Source: Batillaria attramentaria (lineage: Eukaryota > Mollusca > Gastropoda > Batillariidae). Taken from it: a DNA stretch of 64,000 bases. The stretch covers positions 1,951,001 to 2,015,000 of the forward strand of contig JACVVK020000052.1 of the NCBI GenBank assembly GCA_018292915.2. Direction: 5' to 3'. Each line of letters opens with the position of its first letter. Within the stretch, counting starts at the first letter, position 1. The notes under the pieces were generated by a model that was given only the letters and a program-made list of their open reading frames with translations, searched no databases and was not told the DNA's origin. Shown in pieces: positions 47,122 to 60,000 of this stretch. Position numbers and translations under genes: made by a program.

Positions 47122-47273
47122 GAGCCGGGGTGGCCAAATGGTAGAGCGTTGGACTTCTAATGCTCAGGTCGTGAGTTCGTATCCCGGCTGGGGTCAAATA
47201 TTTGTGCCGGCTTTTTCATCGTTGCCCATCTTTGATATCACCCGTATGTGATGGAAAAGGACACCTACCCAAC

Positions 47274-47275
<2 letters not shown>
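47119..47275 (+). mobile_element. SINE family A, copy A9
   Basis: Full tRNA-like head and body; the 3' end lacks GTTAAACCCCCAAAC (reads AAAAGGACACCTACCCAACC). Inserted in (CT)n. Confidence 0.88.

Positions 47276-47367
<92 letters not shown>
47276..47367. repeat. (CT)n-(CA)n compound microsatellite
   Basis: About 15 CT units, a TGT step and about 28 CA units. Confidence 0.95.
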
Positions 47368-47370
<3 letters not shown>

Positions 47371-48891
47371 CAGAGTATTCTTTCTTGTTTTTGAGCGATG
47401 CGAGAATATTGACGCCGGTGTCTTGTGTTTGGCGTTGGCTCCAGGCCATGTTCACAACAAGACAAAAAGACCCAGACGGCCAGAGGCCAGGAAGACAAGG
47501 CTCATCCAGCGGACAGCTTCAACATGATATTATTGATCTAATTTGTGTGTGTGTGTGCTGTTCAGCTGCCAAGAATTCGAAATCTTTTGTATCCCGTTTG
47601 TTTCCTTCCTTTGTGTCGTGTTGTTTTGTCAGCTCCGAAAAGCCGGACAAGCAAAATGAAAATTCCTGTGTCTTTTTGTTGAACAATGCCAAGGAAAAGC
47701 AAGACAAATACTACGGTATCGATTGAAGGAAAGAAAACACACGAGTTTTCTCGCTCCAAGATCTTATTTGCAGCTTCTGAACAGAGACCCATAGACCCAT
47801 AGACGCATCTCACATACACACACACCACCACCACCACAACCACCACCACCACCACACCGAATCCTTCGCCTGTACATTATTCTTTACCGCAGGTCCATAC
47901 CTAATGTAGATGCTCCCGTCATTGTCAGCATTTTATCTGAGATCACCAAAAAATGAAAATCGGTTGAAAATTTGGACCCAAAAAAACCCAAACTCATTCG
48001 ACCCAAATTTTGTAACAAGCGTTGCATGAGAATCTCTCGAGCAACTGATGCCAATAAAACACCAAAAACCTGTTTATCTGGATCAGCGCCGCCTGGCATA
48101 ACATGGTTATGTCTGTCTGCCCGCCGGTAAATCACAAAACACGACGACATCCGATTTGCCTCCCTTGACCTTGAGTGGCCTTTGGAAGGAAGGGACGCAA
48201 TCGTGTGCAGATTGTAGGCATTACCAGCCAGCCAAATCCAACAACGCCCGTGGCAATTTTCCACACCCAAAACCGCCGGACACCATCATATTTTCCACTC
48301 CTAGTGCAATCCAACTAGCATTTGTTGACATTTATACGAGGCATAGGTCGGCGGTGGGTTCTACATTTCCTCAGCTCATGTCGAAAGAGCGAGTGCCGTT
48401 TTTTATGGTTTTTTTTTTTCTTTCCTTCATCGAGGCCGGGGCTGCAGGGCTGGTACAGAGCACCGGGCCGGGCCGGGTTGGGTTTTACTGCTAATTAGTG
48501 GGCGAGGATGACGGGATTGCTCATTTACATTTCTAACCTCTGACCCTCAGCCCGGATACTAATGTGATCTTTTGACAGCCCGTCGCTTTTTTACGCGTGT
48601 GCAAGCGTCTGACGGATGAAACCTGTCTGGCGGGAATGCTCGCCCTGCTGGTGATGGATGCCTCCGAACCCGGAGAGAAGCAGGCGGTGAAAATTACCCT
48701 AATACATCATGTTGGGGGCCCAGGAATCTGCTGCCTCTTGCTGCCTCTGCTCCTGCTGCTGCCGCTGCTGCTGCCGCTTCTGCAGATCTTCCTCCTTCTG
48801 ACGAGGCTCCCCTGGACCAGAAACACCAGGGCGTGCTGGTCAGAATACGCAACGACCTCATGGGAGCATCGGAGGGTAGGTGTTATTGTCG
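47368..48891. other. Gene-free stretch
   Basis: No gene supported. (CCA)n-like at 47821-47858; repeat-poor, GC-rich 48130-48700 with CTGCTAATTAGTGG at about 48488 (homeodomain-like TAATTA); CTG/CTC-rich triplets at 48728-48785. Confidence 0.4.
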
Positions 48892-49150
48892 ATCGTGAGG
48901 GTGTTTTCAAATTTAGGATCCACAGTAGTGGTTCGTGTGAGGGTGTTTTCAAATTTAGGATCCACAGGAGTGGTTCACGTCAGGGTGGTTTTCAAATTTA
49001 GGATCCACAGTAGTGGTTCACGTGAACTGGTTTTCAAATTTAGGATCCACAGTAGTGGTGCATGTAAGGGTGGTTTTCAAATTTAGGATCCACAGTAGTG
49101 CTTCACGTGAGGGTAGTTTTCAAATTTAGGATCCACAGTAGTGGTTCACT
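48892..49150. repeat. 43-bp minisatellite, six units
   Basis: CAAATTTAGGATCCACAG begins at 48908, 48950, 48993, 49035, 49078 and 49121 (spacing 42, 43, 42, 43, 43). Units also share TAGTGGTTCACGTGAGGGTG with minor changes. Confidence 0.95.
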
Positions 49151-49934
49151 CACTGACTGCATGGATCCGTCTACAAGAGCAGGATGCCTTGTGGAAGGAT
49201 TGTGCTAGCGATGGTCAGTCTCACAATCTTGAATGACTTGCTATGTTTCATACTTGGTTTTCAAAGGGCATGCCACCTGCCAGAACACCGCCCCCTTGAG
49301 CTACTCTCGGTTAGTTTTCAGGTGAAATACTGTTCTATGAGGTGCCCAGCTCAGACACCCTGGGGCCAGGGAAAGTAACTACACGAGTGACATCCCTTGC
49401 CTCGGCTGCTAGTTTTCTCCGCTCTCTGTTTGTTTGGGCGTTTGCTTGACCTTTATTCAAATGTCTAGTTTGGAGTGATGAAATCCAAAGATAGGACGGT
49501 TGGACAAGTATATATTATAGAAACAGCCTTCTTTCTGCCGAAACGGCTGTCTACGTGAATCACGCTTGTACTCACAACCCCCTTTCTCTTTCACGCAACG
49601 ACTTAAATTGTTACGGGGATTTCGTAATGAAAGCCAACAGCTTGAAAGGGAGATACCAACCTCCGCCAATACTCCACTCCCTTTGTCGTGACAAGCCCAT
49701 AACTTGCTTTGCATTTCCGCTGTAAACTAAGCCATGGGGGAAAAAAACTGGCATAAACTGGAGGCCGTGAGGTATATCTACACGAACATCGTCTTTTGAT
49801 GGAAAATGCACCCGTGCCGGCATGACTGGTTGGTTCAGTGTGCTGGCATGTAATCCGTTATGCTGTCACTCACAATCGGAGGGGCATTTTCTCATAATAA
49901 ACAGCGCCATTTATCCTGCTAAAACAGCAGTCGG

Positions 49935-49977
<43 letters not shown>

Positions 49978-50338
49978 TGAGAGAGAGAGAGAGAGAGAGG
50001 ATGACGAAACGTTATATATCAACGGTAGAAGTTTTGACCGAGAAGTTCGTCAGTTTACAACCTTGCCATTGCTAAAACTACACTATCTACTGAAAATTAG
50101 AAAACATTTCAACAAAGAAAATTGTCTGCTAGACTACAAAGAGCAGTCTACTATAACTAAAGTAAAGAAGAAACGCAAAGGAAAAAAATTATTATCTGCT
50201 GCAGTAACTTGAGAAAACTGAAACATAGCGAAAAAAACATCCAACAGGCTGAAACGCATTCACACACACCTGCGACGTTTGTATGCAAATCATGTAATGA
50301 AATGGTAAAAAAAAGGTTAAATGATAGGGTGCCGCTTA

Positions 50339-50383
<45 letters not shown>

Positions 50384-50611
50384 GATGATGATGATGATGA
50401 AACGTTTTTTTTATTCAGGACAGAGCATTTAGGCATTACTGCCTGTCTTACAAGCTGTCCTGCTAGTCTACGTTAAAGGGTAGAAAGACAACATCAAAAC
50501 AAGGGGGGGGGGGAGAGAGAGAGGGGGGGGGGAAGACAAACAAGAGAGAGAGACAGAGAGAGAGAGTTTAGAACTGGGGGAGGAACAGCAGAGATAGGCG
50601 AGCACGAGGCG

Positions 50612-50650
<39 letters not shown>

Positions 50651-50832
50651 CGCGATAGTGTAAGACTAAAACGGTCATTGTTGCCAACAGGTTACCGCCG
50701 CGTCGTATACCCGGGCAATGGCTGTAACAATCTTGTCACCGGTGACCTACCCGGCCTGCCGCCAAAACTATGACAATGACAAAGTTTCTATTGAAATACG
50801 TAAAGAATCGCGTAAATATACTGGTAGGGATA
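49151..50832. other. Gene-free stretch with purine-rich tracts
   Basis: Unique sequence, then (GA)n with G runs at 49939-50000, (GA)n-(TGA)n at 50343-50401, G/GA runs at 50503-50568 and (GT)n at 50614-50649. No gene seen. Confidence 0.55.
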
Positions 50833-51016
50833 GGGTGGGTGGGGTGGGGTGTTTGGGAGTTTAACGTCTTTTTCCACCACATAAGGTGCTATCAAAGACG
50901 GGGCAACGACTGATGTAAAAGCCAGCACAAATATTTGGCCCCAGCCGGGATCGAACTCACGACCCGAGCATTAGAAGTCCAACGCTCTATCATTCGACCA
51001 CCCCGGCTCCCCGAAT
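50833..51016 (-). mobile_element. SINE family A, copy A10
   Basis: Full-length minus-strand copy. Perfect 11-bp target-site duplication TGGTAGGGATA at 50822-50832 and 51017-51027. Confidence 0.93.
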
Positions 51017-51027
51017 TGGTAGGGATA

Positions 51028-54000
51028 ACCACAGTATTGCAATAATAAATGCCTGTCGTGACCTCATCATGTGGAATGTGTGTCAGTATACCGTATAGAT
51101 ATAATAACATAATTACGCATGTAGAACGTGATATAGGTCGAGACACTACGGCCGAGTAACTACGGGACACTTGTCTGAGGGTGCCCACACTACACGGAGG
51201 GCGGGGTACTAGACACCAACACAAGTCATGAGAGAAGGGGCGGGCGTGGCTGGGCAAGGGTAGGAGGGTACGGTAGTGTAGGGTACGGCAGGGTAGAGGG
51301 TTTGAAGTTTGGTCCGTCTGCATAGGGGAAGATCAAGCGTATGGATTACGGTAGCGCTGTCAGCGCTTGGCAGGCGGGCACCTCGTTTAAACACTCTCTC
51401 TACCGACTCCCATGGCCACCCCGCCCCTGACCCCAAGCAACGACTCTATTATCCATCACGTTATGCATGGTGTATAGTGGATATAAGCTCAGTCATTGCT
51501 CTATGGCGTGGCATGAGGTGAGCAGTGACTGAAAGTGCCAGGAGGGGTCCGACGAAACTGAAGAGGAAGTGACGTCAAAGGGCATTTCCACACCAGACGT
51601 GACGCACGGAAAGGACAATGGAGGGCGTGTCGTTTGTCCTGTGCATACCTTTAACCATTTGTGTCAAACAAGACGCGTTAGACCGCCATTTGTTCAGTTT
51701 GATCAGTCTTAGCTCTTCTTCCGAGTGGCTCGACCTGAGTCATGTGACATCACATCGAGACCACACTCAAATTAGTAATGGCCGGGACAGTCACATGACA
51801 AATTCACACAGGATGTTCCAGCGTGCCAGCCATCATCGGAAACCAGGATGCAAAGCCGGGATGAACATGAACGATGCCGTTCAGTGGAACGTGGTCACGG
51901 TGATCTACGGCTCATGAGGCGCCTTCCGACCTTGCCTCAATTAATGCCACGTTCTGCCGCGGCAGTTAGTGCGGAAGATGAAGTCACTGTAGATTCCCCG
52001 CGCCATCAATCAATCATCAGCTGTGCCTTATCGCTCCGCGCTAGTCTTTCATCACATGCACCCCGCTCTCATTTCTTTCCCTCCTGCTCCCAAATAATCC
52101 CCCCACCCTCCTCATACCTTCCCCCCTAAAGCCTCTACTCTGCTTGCAGGGTTATTTGAGTCACCCCCCCCCCCTCCCCTTCCGAATCGCACTCCCACCG
52201 TTCTGATATTTACATTTTGGTTATCATCATAATCACGATGATTCAGTGCTTTCGTCTGACCCATAAAGCATCACCTAGCACTGCCAGACTCCGCCCCCCC
52301 CCCCCTCTCTCTCTCTCCCTCTGCGTGTCAGTGGACGATGAGAAAAACCATCCACATAGCTAACTTTCCGGCAGATAAAATCGGTCAAGTAGGTCTTTTA
52401 AAGAGCAACTAGAGCCGAAACATCAAAGACGAGGCAGTGACACGTACGAACGCAATCAATCACAGTAACGAAGGAAACTGGAAGCCAGAAAACCAGGTGG
52501 AGAAGAAACTCCAGAATGCAATGTGCCAACAAGCAAGACCGACGCAAAACAGACAAGGTTATGATGTACATACGGCCACCACAGAGGGACAAAAATCTCT
52601 GGCGTAGCGAAAATGATGCCGCGGCTTTCGGGGAAGTTGGGGAATGTGGAAATGTTCATCTCTCGCACTCTGGAGAAGTCTTGATGAGGACGTCCTTGCT
52701 ACAGCGGATCATGGCGGGAACCGCCTAGCAAAGTAAAGGAAGGGATCCAGTGACTAGTCCCACCTGCTCAGTCTACCTCGATGGAGCAGTCTTGGCCACT
52801 GAGCTTGACGCTTCAAGACTGAGAAAACCTGCTGCATATAGCATAAATAGTCCCGTGGACGTCTTAATACTTGTAGAAGTCGAACAGACTAGACCAAAAT
52901 TATTCCTGGTTTTCACACATTTTTACGAGTCTGTCCCACGATCAGAGGGAAGTTCCCAAAGTGTCGATAAAGAGGCCTACAGAAGAAATGGCACCTTAAA
53001 CTTCAGCTTGTGTCTTACTTGTGATCAATGTACTGACTCCGGATAGAGGCTACTTAGTTGCCGTTTTCAGGAATGCTAGCTTTCGATTCTAGTTGACAGT
53101 TGCACGCCCGGCTCTGCTTTCTAATTTTCTATCGAGTCCAGACAAGAACAACTAGCAGGAGTGAATCCGTCGTGTGGTCGAAATTACCTTGCCCATCCGA
53201 AATGTGAAAACAGAAAAGGTAAATTTCCACACTGACAACAAAATAGCTTAAATCTTGAAGTTTGAGGGGATCGGTTTAGACTGGCGACTCACAGACCAGT
53301 TCCCTACGATTTCATGCTTATAGGTGATCATGCAGCTTCCGAGGATCCCCCCTCGCACCTCACTCCCGGATCCGCTCGTGATGTGCACCCGCAGCACCCC
53401 GCAAAGCGTCGTGACCTGGGCAGGTAAGGGAGGCTGATGACAGGCGAAAGTTGGCGCGTAACGACTCGAGTAGTGACGACAGTGCCATGGGAGCTAATTT
53501 GGCCGGCATCAGGAAACTTCATCATGGCGGCGGAATAGCGTGTGCGCGGTGAGAGGCGCTGTCCTCGCTCCCTGCCTGCCCCCATCGCATCTGTCGTCAG
53601 CCGCCCTGCTCACCGGAGTGGAGGCTTCAGCACCGGGCCAGGGGGTAGCTGCGGAGAACAGAAAGATCCGAACCGCACTCGCTCACACCGCCGCTTGGGA
53701 GCCTGCAAGCCGCTACTGCTGACAGACAAGAGCCGGGTGCGGACAACTCCAAATCACTTGGTGATGAGTTACTGTTCCTGATATCCATCAAAATGGCCGC
53801 TTGAAGCAATCTTTCATGGAAACCCTAGTCGAGAGGTTTGTACCTTCCCATTTGTCTCCTTCCATCGGGGAGATGTTACCTTTCGAGCAACAGGCGTATT
53901 CAGTCGTGTGTGGGATGTGTTGCCGGGCGGCCAGGGAGAGGGAAGAAAACCGGGGGGGGGGGGGGGGGGGCCTGAAGCTTCAAGCTTGAGAAGAAAATAA

Positions 54001-54478
54001 ACTTTACTGAGATTGGAAGGTAAGAACCTGAAAGCGAACTGAGAGAGCCAAACTTCCGCTGAAATTAGCGGAGAAAAGCCTGCAACATCTGCGCAGGAGA
54101 AGAAGAAAGCCGAAAGAAAGGTGCAGTTGTCTCGCGAGCAGCAGCCATTTTTCACAGCTTTGGCTAAGGCCGCCCACCTTCTCCTAGTCGTTCACCGCGT
54201 GTTTATCAGCATACCTGCCATCTCTCGCACTTTCCTCATCGGATGTTTGAGCTAGAGCAGATTCGCAGGGTAATGACGATTTCATTCCAGCGTTCGGTTC
54301 ACGGGGTGCGTGCTAACTTTTCTCGGGGGAGAACCTGAATGGCAGATAGAGATCGGGAGATGTTTCGCTTGATTGGCACGGAGCTGTCTTCCAGCTCGAG
54401 TGCAAACTTTCAGAAAATAACCAGGCAGCTTTGAAAGCCTATTGATGTACTTCATCTGTGAAGTCACACCGGAGTTGA

Positions 54479-54510
<32 letters not shown>

Positions 54511-55220
54511 CTTTTCATCAGTTGAAGTCATGAAGCCATTTCACACTTGACGAGGGCGAGAGAATTCGGGAAACGGACTTTCTGAACATCATGAACTTGA
54601 GTGGCATTTCTGCGTAATGGCCCGCATTGATATCATTACTGTCATGAAAACTGTCCTCGAACTGAAGTCATCGGTGAAGAAGATATGCATATTCTGCACA
54701 TTGCAGGAGACAAAGAGAGAGAGAGAGTGGCTGGTGTTTCACTATCACTAGCAGTTTCCGAAACTTCAAAAAGATGCATTGCGCTTACGCGACTTTGAGG
54801 TTGTACACGCTTGACAGTTTGATTGAACGTGTAGGCAGACAGTATGCTACATCAAAGGTTGCCATATTGTGCACATCAATGGCAAAATAGACGTAGAAAC
54901 ATGATAAACAGATGACTGCGCTCCCATTAAATGCCAACATGAGCAGGCAGCTGTTCAGTACGACTGACAGAACAAACGTACGTAGTTTTCTCTATTCGGA
55001 TATTCTAGTTTGAGAGCCTTATTGAAAGAGAGAAGTAAAACACCATCACTTCAAATGCAAGAAGTGATTGAAGGTGACAAAATCAAACTGATTACATTGA
55101 GAAGGTTGGTGTGGATAGTGGGCTGACAACAGCAAATTCAAAATACATTTTAAATGGGTTGAAAATTAAGTAACCGACAACGGGTGCACCCTGAAACGTG
55201 TACCTTCCTACTCACCCTCT
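51028..55220. other. Gene-free stretch
   Basis: About 4.2 kb with no gene supported. Short C runs (52166-52177, 52293-52304), a G run (53951-53970), (GA)n at 54480-54505 and otherwise unique sequence. 51840-52060 and 53330-53800 are repeat-poor and GC-rich. Confidence 0.4.
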
Positions 55221-55233
55221 CCTCTCCGCTTTT

Positions 55234-55249
55234 TGCGCGACGTTAAGCC

Positions 55250-55285
<36 letters not shown>

Positions 55286-55305
55286 TTAACTAACTAACTA
55301 ACTAA
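55234..55305 (+). mobile_element. SINE-C tail-only insertion with expanded (TAAC)n
   Basis: Contains only TGCGCGACGTTAAGCCC, the family C 3' end, and about 14 TAAC units. Perfect 13-bp target-site duplication CCTCTCCGCTTTT at 55221-55233 and 55306-55318. Confidence 0.9.
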
Positions 55306-55318
55306 CCTCTCCGCTTTT

Positions 55319-55574
55319 AACTCAATCCCTATTAAGTAAGTTTGGGGTTGTGCACCAGTGGCCTCACTAAAAAAAAGTCATAATTAATTTATGCCTGCAT
55401 GGATTTGAATTTGGCAAAGTGGGAGTGTTGCACTTTGATTATATACTAGAGTTTGCTGCAGTACGAGCCGCCAAGGAACAGGGCCTTGCCTGATTTTCGC
55501 ATACAGGGCCAAAACTGAAAAAGAATTCAAAACGTGAGATAGTACTCGTGCTTGGTACGAAATGTGTTATAACT
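55319..55574 (+). repeat. Family E dispersed repeat, copy E3
   Basis: About 255 bases aligning with E2 from TTAACTCAAT/TAACTCAATC to ACGAAATGTGTTA. SINE A11 begins 12 bases after its end. Confidence 0.8.
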
Positions 55575-55586
55575 GAACAGCTTGGT

Positions 55587-55759
55587 GGGTGTTGGGTGTT
55601 TGGGGGTTTAACGTCCTTTTCCACCACATAGGGTGATATCAAAGACGGGACAACGATGAAAAAGCCAGCACAAAATATTTGGCCCCAGCCGGGATCGAAC
55701 TCACGACCCGAGCATTAGAAGTCTAACGCTCTACCATTCGACCACCCCGGCTCCCCGCC
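55587..55759 (-). mobile_element. SINE family A, copy A11
   Basis: Full-length minus-strand copy. Perfect 12-bp target-site duplication GAACAGCTTGGT at 55575-55586 and 55760-55771. Confidence 0.93.
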
Positions 55760-55771
55760 GAACAGCTTGGT

Positions 55772-56541
55772 ATGCAGTTCTTTGATGTGAAGGGCACAAG
55801 TTCCGAGTTTACCAGCAGGCTGCCAACAAAAAACCCTACAAGGTCACATTCTTCGCTCAGACAGCAAAACTAAATTGAAAATGAAGTTAGCTTTAGAAAA
55901 AAAAAAATCATGAGATAATTCCATGTTATCTGAAACGTTCGCATTACTCCTTTGCAACAACACCCCTGTCAGAGACGCCAATACATGTCTGTCCCAGAGA
56001 ACTGTTCTGCAGACGCCAGAAGACCAGGAGAGCGCCACCAGTTTTGTCACTGTAAAACTCATGTTTGCCCGGCCTGACTATGGCGGTCAGCGGAGATCAA
56101 AGGCTGTTATAGGCCCATGATGGTGTTTGCGCGATTATGCCGAAGACTGGCTGCTAGGCTCGCCTTTCATGTTTGAACAACATGGTTATCAAACTTAAGA
56201 AGCGAGTTTCCCTGCTGTTGCTCACTGGGTTTGCCGAGCGGGGCCGGTGTAAAACACCCTGTTTGTCTCGGTTTGCCCTGCAAACTGCCTCGCTGAATGC
56301 TTGACTGTCATATTTTGGAGGGAAAACACAGGGTGTGAGCAGGGTAATAGATCCATTTGTTATGTCTGGCGCTGGCTTTTATTCCCTCCTTCGCATCGCA
56401 CATCAAAGACCTTTCATTACCAAACGGGCTCATTAGAGTGGGGAGATGAAACAATTCCTTGTGCGGCTTTAAAAGCGGCTTCAATGAGTTTTGGCATGTT
56501 GGATTGCCATTACGGGGCGAATGCTGTAAGAGGCATGCCGC
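55772..56541. other. Gene-free island with clustered transcription-factor words
   Basis: 56090-56530 is repeat-poor with CATCAAAG (56401-56408, TCF/LEF-like), AACAAT (56450-56455, SOX-like) and TCATTAC/CTCATTAG words. Candidate regulatory DNA only. Confidence 0.28.
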
Positions 56542-56573
56542 TCTCTCTCTCTCTCTCTCTCTCCCCCTCCCCT

Positions 56574-56623
<50 letters not shown>

Positions 56624-56651
56624 CTGTCCCCCCCCCCCCTACTCTCTCTCT
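56542..56651. repeat. (CT)n and C-rich microsatellite
   Basis: Three CT tracts separated by CCCC steps and a C run. Confidence 0.93.
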
Positions 56652-56870
56652 CGCCTGTATCAGCCGGCTGTTCATTTCTTTTAGTTTTCAAGTTTCTTGT
56701 CATTTCTTTGCGGAACTATAGTAAAGTTAGCACGGAAGCATTTTTCCAGTCGTAATAATGGTTTCTTTATGGTTTCACAGATAAGTTTCATTTACAGGAA
56801 AGATACATTAAAGACGTGAAACGGATTTTTGAATGGCAGGATGGAATGTGGAATAAGACACACGCATTAT

Positions 56871-56906
<36 letters not shown>

Positions 56907-59065
56907 GTGACAGAACCCCCCGCCCATCACCCCCACCCTCCTTCCGACAACCTCTATCCTGTTACCACGGATACAGCTAGTGTAATGACATCCTACATTC
57001 ACATACAGCCAAACGCAAGCGCTCTTGAAATTCTTGTGGGCGGATTTTGACAGTACCAGAAAGAAACGCAATTTTAGATGCTGCACCAGCCGCCAACGGT
57101 CCAGACTACTTCCTCATCTAAAGGACTTAAATTGCCAGCGGAAACGTCTTCCTCCTCCTCCACCGTCACTGGTAAAAACGGCCCATGGAATTGTAAAGCG
57201 CTCGGGGGTTCTTTCACCATTCCACGGTTTCGCTTCTGCCGGTCGGCCCCGCTGCCACCACCACAAGGGTCTGACCGAGACGAACTAAATCATACATCAG
57301 GGATGAGAGCTTGCAATTCTGCCACGCAAGAAAAGAAAGATCGAAGACACTTTAAGTCAAACCGCCGAGTGCGTCCACGAGAAGGATTTCAATGGAATCG
57401 CAGGCGACAGTTCTGACAGCTACTCTCGATCCCCTTCAGTAAACTCTTCCGCTATTTTAGCTCTAATTCCGGCGCTGCCCCCCATACGCTATATTAATTT
57501 TGAAGTCCATCTTGCGCGGGGAAATGTGTGACACTTTCTCTTCCGGGGGGATGAGAGGGAGCCGATCGAATTTCATTTTCCCGTCAGCTCCTCCCGGCCA
57601 GGCTTTAGTGACAGCACGGTGAAGGGGAAGCTGACAACCCACGTGGCACTTGCCTTCCCATTAAGGCAGAGAGGTGTAAATAAGGGGTGAACGGTGGCCC
57701 TGAGGGAGAACGTCTCGGTCCTTATCCTTACTGACGGTCCGGACCCTCAGGGAAAAGGCCCGGCGGACGGGGAGATGCCGCGAGTGTCGAAATCTATGAC
57801 GCTGAGGACTTCAGTAATGGGGTTGGTCGGGGCTGTGTTTTACCTCTGGCGCTTGTCGTCAGTCGGTGGTCGTGGCATGCACGTGAAGAACTAGGTGACC
57901 TTCTGTTGGACAGACATTATCACAGCTTTGGTATGTCCTTACTGTCCACTATCCACCCGTCTTGTACATCTGCTGGCGTTGTGGTCAGTGGTCGAGTCAG
58001 TAGCATGCACATTTAAGCGAGCGGTGACCCACTTCAGCTTCAGTCTTTGATCTGTCCTCACTGTCCAGCCGGCGTCTAGCTGGTTGTCAAGGTCTATGTG
58101 CAAGAAACCGCCCCTTGCCGGCCGCCTTCGTGTCCTAGTCGTGATCGATGGAAGAATCCTCTGGGGGGATCTGGATACTGTCAAAGCGCTTGTCCAGCCC
58201 AAACTACCCACGATTCGCAGCATGATAAGGACTCCCATGTGAGAAGGAACAGAATGTGGCAGTTGCAGCGAATGAATGCGCCGATACGTACGCTGTGTCA
58301 TCAAGATTCAGTATACACAAGCAGTACAGGAAATGTATTCTTTGAAAAAGGTCTTGCAAGGTTTACAGAAAAGCGGTGAAAATGCCCACTTACTGAGTTT
58401 GTTTCAGTTACGCCGAGAAAAAACGGAGGAACTGAGAGCGAGCCCCAAGGGCCATGAAATGTATCAGGTCACAAGGCCAGGATCAACTTTTTCTTTTTAA
58501 TAGGTGTATGTAAGTGGCTCCACAAAAAGTTATGGCCGAAGATCTTAGTGACTGAATGATTACCAATTGCACTATAAAAGAAGAGCCATTTTGCCCGACC
58601 ACAGACAACTCTTCCTGAAGACGCTGCCAGCATAATTATAGCAAAACACCGAGCACGTCTTCACACCTGGCGATGGGATTGTATTTTCTGCACTCCTTGA
58701 CAAACTTGAAGACATGTGTGAAACACTCCACGTGAAAGACACGCACAAGTAGCGGAGGCTCTTACGTCCTGACGATCAGAGGGGCGGAACTCCTTGGGGT
58801 CAGGTTCTACGTCACTCAAATTTCACCCCTTGACCTTCTCGGGTGGAAAGTTTCCAGAAAGAGTCTGCATCACTGGGCAGAAGCATCAGTCAGTGACAGA
58901 TTGCAAGCAGGACATTCTCGAAACAACAGGGCTGGAAAGTTTCTGTAGTTAAGGAGTTTAGATATCTGGGCAGACTGCATCATTGGGTCACAGAATGTTG
59001 GCAAGCGGGACATTCTCGTTACAACAGGGCTCGGGTCTTCAGGTCCAGTTTCCGAACTCTGAACT
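56652..59065. other. Gene-free stretch
   Basis: (CT)n at 56872-56904; repeat-poor, GC-rich 57100-57900. Translations show no recognisable domain. No gene supported. Confidence 0.4.
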
Positions 59066-59077
59066 AGTTATTCGCAA

Positions 59078-59125
59078 ATGTGGTGGAAAAGGACGTTAAA
59101 CCCCCAAACACCCACCCACCCACCC
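59078..59125 (+). mobile_element. 48-base SINE-A tail-only insertion
   Basis: Only the last 48 bases of family A (ATGTGGTGGAAAAGGACG ... CACCCACCC). Perfect 12-bp target-site duplication AGTTATTCGCAA at 59066-59077 and 59126-59137. Confidence 0.92.
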
Positions 59126-59949
59126 AGTTATTCGCAATACCGCTTCCTTTTCTAGTTATACCAAGTTCTTATTTGATCCACTCGGAGTGAATGCGTAAAT
59201 GGGTGTACTTGAAGACCTCGTATCTTCAACAAACCAGCAGTCAAACATTCGACCGACTTCTCGTGCAATCAGTCTTTCGTCCCTCTGTCGTTAGTCCATG
59301 CTGTAACCGCGCATTTTGATTTTATGTTAGGGTAATTAGTCTCGCAGAAACTTGTCCACTTCAAATAAGCTACGGAACATGAAGTACTCATGGTGTAACC
59401 ACAGTGACGAGAATGAAAGGAAAAGAACTTTTGCTTGCCTCGTTTGGAGATGAGGAGAAGATTGAGGGAGGAGAAAAAAAAAGGAAAAGGAGGGGGATGA
59501 CTGGAGGCTGGAGGGAAGAAGAAAACGGGGATAGCTCAGGCTGGAAGGTGAAGGGGGTGCTTCGGGTCAATCACGAGCACCCTCGGGAAGACGGGCCCAG
59601 ACTGAGAGGCCTGTCAAAATAATGAAGCAAATTTTCGAGAGCTCTTGATGCTTGACAGACGCGCGGCGGGTTTTTGACGCACGTTTTGACAGGCGGTGAT
59701 GATAAATGGAGAAGTAGCGACGGAGGCGGCGCCCAGCTCAGGGCTTGATCAAAGGCAGGTAGTGTTGCTTGCTCCTGGTGCTGCCTCTATCCTCTTCTCT
59801 TCTCTGTGTCTATCCTGTAAGGTTGTCTGCTGCTGATGCAGGTAAAGATCTTGCTACGGTGCGGCACCGCCAAGGGGGGGGGGGGGCAGGTAAGGTCAGG
59901 TGAGGTTAGATCACGTGAGTAAGGTGGGGAAGGAGAGGTAAAAGACAGT

Positions 59950-60000
59950 AAACACTATGAATTTGATATACGCTTAGGTCTTTTTTTTTGCGGATGAGAG
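59950..60000. repeat. Family G short hairpin element, fragment 6
   Basis: TATGAATTTGATATACGCTT-AGGTC, a T run and GCGGATGAGAG, matching the right half of copy 3. Confidence 0.4.

Noticed and set aside
48892..49150. CRISPR array
   Set aside because: The 43-bp units are direct tandem repeats without unique spacers in an animal genome; it is a minisatellite.
52425..52445. SINE A fragment (CATCAAAGACGAGGCAGTGA)
   Set aside because: Only a short stretch resembles the SINE and neither flank continues the match.
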